DNA from: CAZBQC01 sp964494015
Lineage (GTDB): Bacteria > Bacillota_I > Bacilli_A > RF39 > UBA660
Reading direction: 5' to 3'
DNA length: 16,028 nt
NCBI GenBank assembly: GCA_964494015.1
Contig: CAZBQC010000023.1
Location: 1 to 16,028 of the forward strand
Positions 12,847-16,028 of this stretch are shown here, piece by piece; positions within the stretch are counted from its first letter, which is position 1, and each line of letters starts with the position of its first letter. Both the position numbers and the translations under genes were made by a program. Under the pieces are notes generated by a model. That model was not told where the DNA came from and made no database searches. It was given only the letters and a program-made list of their open reading frames with translations.

Positions 12847-12875
12847 TTTATATCATGTTTTAAATATTAAATCAA
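12847..12875 (-). promoter_or_regulatory. Sigma-A promoter of rpoE
   Basis: Minus strand TTGATT (12875-12870), 17 bp, TATAAA (12852-12847), with TGA before the -10 (extended -10). The leader is about 37 bases and AT-rich. Confidence 0.7.
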
Positions 12876-12925
12876 CATTATTTTTAACTTTTCATCTACA
12901 TTTTATTCACTAAATTTCTTAAGAT

Positions 12926-12942
12926 ATAGTCATAATGACTAT
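12926..12942 (-). repeat. 8-1-8 palindrome at the end of the DUF1934-like gene
   Basis: ATAGTCAT, A, ATGACTAT is a perfect inverted repeat that includes the TAG stop codon (12939-12941). There is no clear T-tract after it on the minus strand, so it is a weak terminator at best. Confidence 0.4.
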
Positions 12943-13277
12943 TTTAAATAACTTATTTTATAAGTATAACGACTGTCCTCAATCTGATAATCAACATAAA
13001 ATAGCTCATTGTTTTTGATTAATTCATTGACTTGGATTAATATTTCGGTGCAATAAGATAATTCTTTATCCAAAATATCGCACTTAGCCTTATTAAAGTC
13101 CAAGGTCATTAAAAAGTTTTGATTTTCTCTAATTATTTTATTATCGTCGAGCATAATTATTACTTTTGTTTGATCTTTTTCTTCATAATGAAGACCTTGA
13201 TTCTCAAACAAGGCTTCAATTTCATATCGATCGTTTTGCTCATAAAGATAAGTTTCAACTAAACACTTCTTTTTCAT
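12939..13277 (-). CDS. DUF1934 (YwiB-like) small protein, probable
   Basis: A 112-residue soluble protein made mostly of predicted beta strands (YEIEALF, LHYEEKDQTKVIIML, FYVDYQIEDSRYTYKISYLK), with no membrane segment. The pattern of a polar strand, then DDNKIIRENQNFLMTLDF, then a C-terminal strand pair resembles the lipocalin-like DUF1934 family of B. subtilis YwiB. Recognition is by overall pattern and by context: ywiB also lies in the rpoE/argS/pbpG region. ATG 13277 is preferred over ATG 13319 because the promoter -10 (13288-13293) lies between them, but neither start has a ribosome binding site. With start 13277 the leader would be only about 4 bases. Function unknown. Confidence 0.6.
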   Translation of the reverse strand: MKKKCLVETYLYEQNDRYEIEALFENQGLHYEEKDQTKVIIMLDDNKIIRENQNFLMTLDFNKAKCDILDKELSYCTEILIQVNELIKNNELFYVDYQIEDSRYTYKISYLK

Positions 13278-13287
13278 ATCGATAAGA

Positions 13288-13316
13288 ATTATAGCACATA
13301 ATGCTTTTTTTGAATA
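13288..13316 (-). promoter_or_regulatory. Extended -10 promoter of the DUF1934-like gene
   Basis: Minus strand TGC followed by a perfect TATAAT (13293-13288). The -35 at 17-bp spacing is poor (TATTCA, 13316-13311). The predicted start of transcription is 4-5 bases before ATG 13277. Confidence 0.52.
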
Positions 13317-13363
13317 CATATTTTTTAATATTTTTTTTCATAATAAATTTAGGAGTGTTTGTT

Positions 13364-15310
13364 ATGAGATTTATCAAAAAACTTTTTAAAATGCTCGTTC
13401 TTTTATCGATAATCGGAATAGTTTTTATTTTGGGGATCTATGGTTATGCTAAAATTACTCCTAAACTAGAGATTAAGACAGCTAATAGTATCAGTTTGTA
13501 CGATAATGTTAATAATCTATATTTTCAGGGTAATGGTGGCAAGGAATGGACTAATTTAAAGGATATTTCTAAGTATGTCATCGAAGCGACCATTATTACC
13601 GAAGATAAAAATTTCTATAGTCATCATGGTTTTGATATTCTAAGAATAGGTAAAGCTTTGTACATTAATATTGTCAATCGCTCGAAAAGTCAAGGAGCTT
13701 CGACAATTACTCAGCAATATGCCAAAAATTTGTTTTTAGATTTCGATAAGACTTGGGAAAGAAAATTAAATGAGATGTGGTTAACGATTCAAATTGAAAC
13801 TCATTATACGAAGGAGGAAATTTTAGAAGGATACTTGAATACGATTAATTATGGTCATGGCATGTATGGAATTGAGAATGCTGCTAAATATTATTTTGAT
13901 AAGTCATCCAAGGATTTGACCCTAGCTGAAGCAACAATGCTAATAAGAATACCTAAGTCTCCTTCTAACTACTCGCCACTCGTCAACGAAGAATTAGCAA
14001 AAAGTAGACAAGTTAATGTTTTAAATATAATGGCTAAAAATGGTTTGATAACCGAAGAAGAAAAGAACCAGGCCATTAATGAAAAGTTGACCTATGTCGG
14101 TAAAAAGGATTTAATTAACTTGACGACTGTTATGTACTATCAAAGTGCAGTCATGAAAGAACTGGAAACGATCAAGTCAATTCCTAGTTCTTATTTAGAT
14201 ACCGGTGGTTTAAAAATCTATACTAATTTGGATATCAATGCCCAGACTATTCTAGAAAATAATATTAAAGAAAATATTGGTAACAAAGCCAACCTAGAAA
14301 CAGCAGCCATCATGTTAAATCCTAATAACGGTAAAGTTATTGCCTTAGTAGGCGGCAAGGATTATTCCAAATCACAGTACAATCGAGCAACTGATTCGAA
14401 AAGACAGGTTGGTTCGATTATGAAACCTCTTTTATATTATGCAGCTTTAGAAAATGGTTTTACTTGTAGTACGACTTTTAAGTCAGAAGCAACAACCTTT
14501 ACTTTTCAAAATAAGACGACCTATTCTCCTAAAAATTACAATGATACTTATGCCAATAAACCGATTTCTTTAGCCGCAGCAATTGCTTTCTCTGATAATA
14601 TCTACGCTGTTAAAACTCATCTTTTTTTAGGTGAAGAAGCCCTTGTCGATATGGCTAGTCGAGTGGGAATGGCTACTAAGTTAGAGCCGATTGCCTCGCT
14701 ACCTTTAGGAACAGTTGAATTAAACATCATGGAAATAACAGCTGCCTATGCAACATTCGCCAATGAAGGATATAAAATTGTCCCCCATTTAATCAATAAA
14801 ATTGAAGATATCGATGGCAATGTTTTATACACTTATGAAAGTCCTAAAGAAAATGTTTTAAATCGCAGTTTAGTTTACATTTTAAATGAATTGTTAACTG
14901 GTACCTACGATGCTAACTTCATCGATTATAACTATCCGACAGCTCTTGGAATCGCTGCTAAAATGACTCGTAAATATTCGATTAAATCTGGATCGACTGA
15001 TACTGATAGCTGGATTATTGGATTTAACAAAGATATTGTCACTTCAGTTTGGATTGGCAATGATCAAAATAAAGAATTAGAAGCAGAAGATTTTAAACAT
15101 GGACGAACCATTTGGATCGATACCGTCGAAAAGTATTTAAAAGACATTAAATCAACTTGGTATGAAATACCTTCCAATGTGGTAGGAATATTAGTCGATC
15201 CAATCAGTGGTAAGCCAGTTGAAATGAACACCAAAAAGAAAAAGATTCTGTACTATATTAAAGGTACAGAACCTAGTATTGAAAATACAGCTTTTGATGA
15301 AGAGGAATAA
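13364..15310 (+). CDS. Bifunctional class A penicillin-binding protein (PBP1/PbpG-like)
   Basis: Membrane enzyme that polymerises lipid II into glycan strands and cross-links the peptides outside the membrane. The 648-aa protein has a basic N-terminus and membrane anchor (about 8-29), then a GT51 transglycosylase domain with catalytic Glu80 in TEDKNFYSHHGFD, QGASTITQQYAKN (110-122), ERKLNEMWLT (132-141) and GYLNTINYG (156-164). The transpeptidase domain has SIMK (Ser351 nucleophile), SDN (410-412) and KSGST (541-545), all intact. The acidic tail is short. Start ATG 13364 has AGGAG 8 bases upstream; an in-frame ATG at 13301 has none and adds a hydrophobic stretch before the normal anchor. It is the only gene on this strand. 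The location near a YwiB-like gene suggests kinship with sporulation PBP PbpG, unproven. Confidence 0.94.
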   Translation: MRFIKKLFKMLVLLSIIGIVFILGIYGYAKITPKLEIKTANSISLYDNVNNLYFQGNGGKEWTNLKDISKYVIEATIITEDKNFYSHHGFDILRIGKALYINIVNRSKSQGASTITQQYAKNLFLDFDKTWERKLNEMWLTIQIETHYTKEEILEGYLNTINYGHGMYGIENAAKYYFDKSSKDLTLAEATMLIRIPKSPSNYSPLVNEELAKSRQVNVLNIMAKNGLITEEEKNQAINEKLTYVGKKDLINLTTVMYYQSAVMKELETIKSIPSSYLDTGGLKIYTNLDINAQTILENNIKENIGNKANLETAAIMLNPNNGKVIALVGGKDYSKSQYNRATDSKRQVGSIMKPLLYYAALENGFTCSTTFKSEATTFTFQNKTTYSPKNYNDTYANKPISLAAAIAFSDNIYAVKTHLFLGEEALVDMASRVGMATKLEPIASLPLGTVELNIMEITAAYATFANEGYKIVPHLINKIEDIDGNVLYTYESPKENVLNRSLVYILNELLTGTYDANFIDYNYPTALGIAAKMTRKYSIKSGSTDTDSWIIGFNKDIVTSVWIGNDQNKELEAEDFKHGRTIWIDTVEKYLKDIKSTWYEIPSNVVGILVDPISGKPVEMNTKKKKILYYIKGTEPSIENTAFDEEE

Positions 15311-15874
15311 CTACTCGATAATTAATTCAACTTCATCATTATTAGAAAGAAGAAAAGCATTGGCATCATCGGTATCAAGATGAATTTCCAATTTATAATT
15401 TCCTTCTTTTATTTTAACATGATCCATGAAGCCACCTTTTTCGCTTGAAACTTTGATTTTTACTTCTGATAAATTATTTAATCCCAAAAGTCTTCGATCA
15501 GTTTGACTAATATGCAAGTGGCGATTCGCAATAATTGCACATTCTTTAGTTACGGAACCAGCGGGACCTACGATTGTAATTAAAGATGCTCCAGTTAAAT
15601 CACCAGAATTTCTAATAGGTGGATCAATACCTAACTTGTAACTATCAGTTTTACTAATTTCTACTTGGGTATAGGGACGAAGTGGTCCAATGACACGGAC
15701 ATTTTCAATAATGCCTTTTTCTTTTTTTAAGGTTACTGTTTCTTGGCAGGCAAATTCATTTGGTTGAACAAGATCATTTCTCTTAGTTAAAGTATGATTT
15801 TTGCCAAATAATCTATCAAAATCTTCTTGGCATAGATGAAGATGTCGATTGGATATACCTATTTTTACTTTCAT
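15311..15874 (-). CDS. pduL: PduL-type phosphate acyltransferase
   Basis: Zinc-dependent phosphate acetyl/propanoyltransferase that interconverts acyl-CoA and acyl-phosphate; with an acetate kinase it yields ATP in fermentation. The 187-aa protein has both beta-barrel repeats with their zinc ligands: SNRHLHL (His11, His13) and ANRHLHI (His119, His121), plus HLDTDDANA near the end. VRVIGPLRPYTQVEIS (59-74) and PPIRNSGDL (85-93) are family blocks. It starts directly with the enzyme domain and has no N-terminal encapsulation helix, and no microcompartment genes are nearby, so it is probably a free cytosolic enzyme. ATG 15874 has GGGAG upstream. Its stop codon abuts that of the convergent PBP gene with no base between. 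It lies 29 bases after the upstream partial gene. Confidence 0.94.
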   Translation of the reverse strand: MKVKIGISNRHLHLCQEDFDRLFGKNHTLTKRNDLVQPNEFACQETVTLKKEKGIIENVRVIGPLRPYTQVEISKTDSYKLGIDPPIRNSGDLTGASLITIVGPAGSVTKECAIIANRHLHISQTDRRLLGLNNLSEVKIKVSSEKGGFMDHVKIKEGNYKLEIHLDTDDANAFLLSNNDEVELIIE

Positions 15875-15903
15875 ATTTTCTCCCTTTATAAGTGAATATT
15901 TTA

Positions 15904-16028
15904 TTACATAGCTATGGTAAATGGATTCTCGGGTGTTCCATCTCCCCCCGTTATAATGACATTTGATTTTATGTATAATGAAGGACGCGCAACAAGTAAA
16001 GAGGAAATAGCTGATCCTCCACTACTAC
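15904..16028 (-). CDS. 3' end of a secreted-type protein, cut by the window edge
   Basis: Forty C-terminal residues before a TAA stop at 15904-15906 (minus strand). The segment contains ARPSLYIKSNVIITGGDG followed by TPENPFTI. The pattern RPxLYLKSNVxITGGDGTxxNPYxI is familiar as the last strand segment of many secreted or pilin-like Bacillota proteins (DUF6273-type C-terminal ends), but I cannot name the whole protein from this piece. It runs in the same direction as pduL and ends 29 bases before it, so the two may share a transcript. Confidence 0.6.
   Translation of the reverse strand, partial: SSGGSAISSLLVARPSLYIKSNVIITGGDGTPENPFTIAM

Noticed and set aside
13316..13345. Sigma-G-like promoter (ACATA, 18 bp, CATAATA) before the PBP gene
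   Set aside because: The -10 matches well, but the -35 lacks its G, the start would fall on the ribosome binding site, and such matches arise easily in this AT-rich stretch. Noted only because PbpG-type proteins are sporulation genes.
13301..13363. PBP start at ATG 13301
   Set aside because: No ribosome binding site and a second hydrophobic stretch before the usual basic N-terminus; ATG 13364 has AGGAG.
1..16028. tRNA, rRNA, insertion sequence, prophage or attachment site
   Set aside because: No cloverleaf, transposase, integrase or flanking direct repeat was seen.

Overview
The window is a dense, AT-rich stretch of chromosome from a Gram-positive, endospore-forming bacterium of the Bacilli type (Bacillota). 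The evidence is the sporulation genes spoIIID, spoIIQ and spoIIR, the Bacilli-type RNA polymerase delta subunit (rpoE), a tagO/WecA-family wall glycan transferase, an Mbl-type MreB, a DUF1146 protein and Shine-Dalgarno sites of the GGAGG/AGGTGA kind. The genetic code is standard (Trp is TGG; TAA and TAG stops). A run of exactly 100 Ns inside a repeat shows that this is a draft scaffold. An uncultured gut lineage with a small genome would fit, but that is inference.

Layout. All genes but one are on the minus strand, so transcription runs from right to left. From right to left: the 3' end of a secreted-type protein (15904-16028); pduL (15311-15874); a bifunctional class A penicillin-binding protein on the plus strand (13364-15310); a DUF1934-like small protein (12939-13277); rpoE (12351-12803); prfA and prmC (11227-12282 and 10404-11225); spoIIR (9823-10359); mntP (9248-9784); a gap-interrupted surface protein with a Pro/Thr repeat stalk (7357-9200); class II fructose-bisphosphate aldolase (6407-7249); murA (5127-6383); an SGNH hydrolase (4337-5092); rpmE (4042-4251); rpiB (3420-3896) and the overlapping DUF1146 gene (3227-3433); spoIIQ (2553-3182); spoIIID (2244-2492); mbl (1231-2214); tagO (75-1139); and the first codons of another gene (1-20). 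No intergenic stretch exceeds about 140 bp.

How the genes fit together. From memory of the Bacillus subtilis map, nearly every gene here also lies in one region of that chromosome (tagO, mbl, spoIIID, spoIIQ, ywzB, rpiB, mntP, spoIIR, prmC, prfA, rpmE, murAB, fbaA, rpoE, ywiB, pbpG). The order is nearly the same, apart from the rpmE-murA-fba block. The window is therefore a condensed ancestral block that joins cell-wall synthesis (tagO, mbl, murA, PBP), early sporulation signalling (SpoIIR activates sigma-E processing; SpoIIQ sits in the engulfment channel; SpoIIID acts in the mother cell) and translation (prfA, prmC, rpmE).

The clearest accessory unit is the stalked membrane protein at 7357-9200. 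It has its own perfect consensus promoter (TTGACA, 17 bp, TATAAT) and its own terminator, and it sits between two conserved genes. Control sequences are packed tightly: terminator stems contain stop codons, -35 boxes lie in the T-tracts of upstream terminators, and three genes (prfA, spoIIR, the SGNH hydrolase) have terminator-like hairpins directly before or over their ribosome binding sites.
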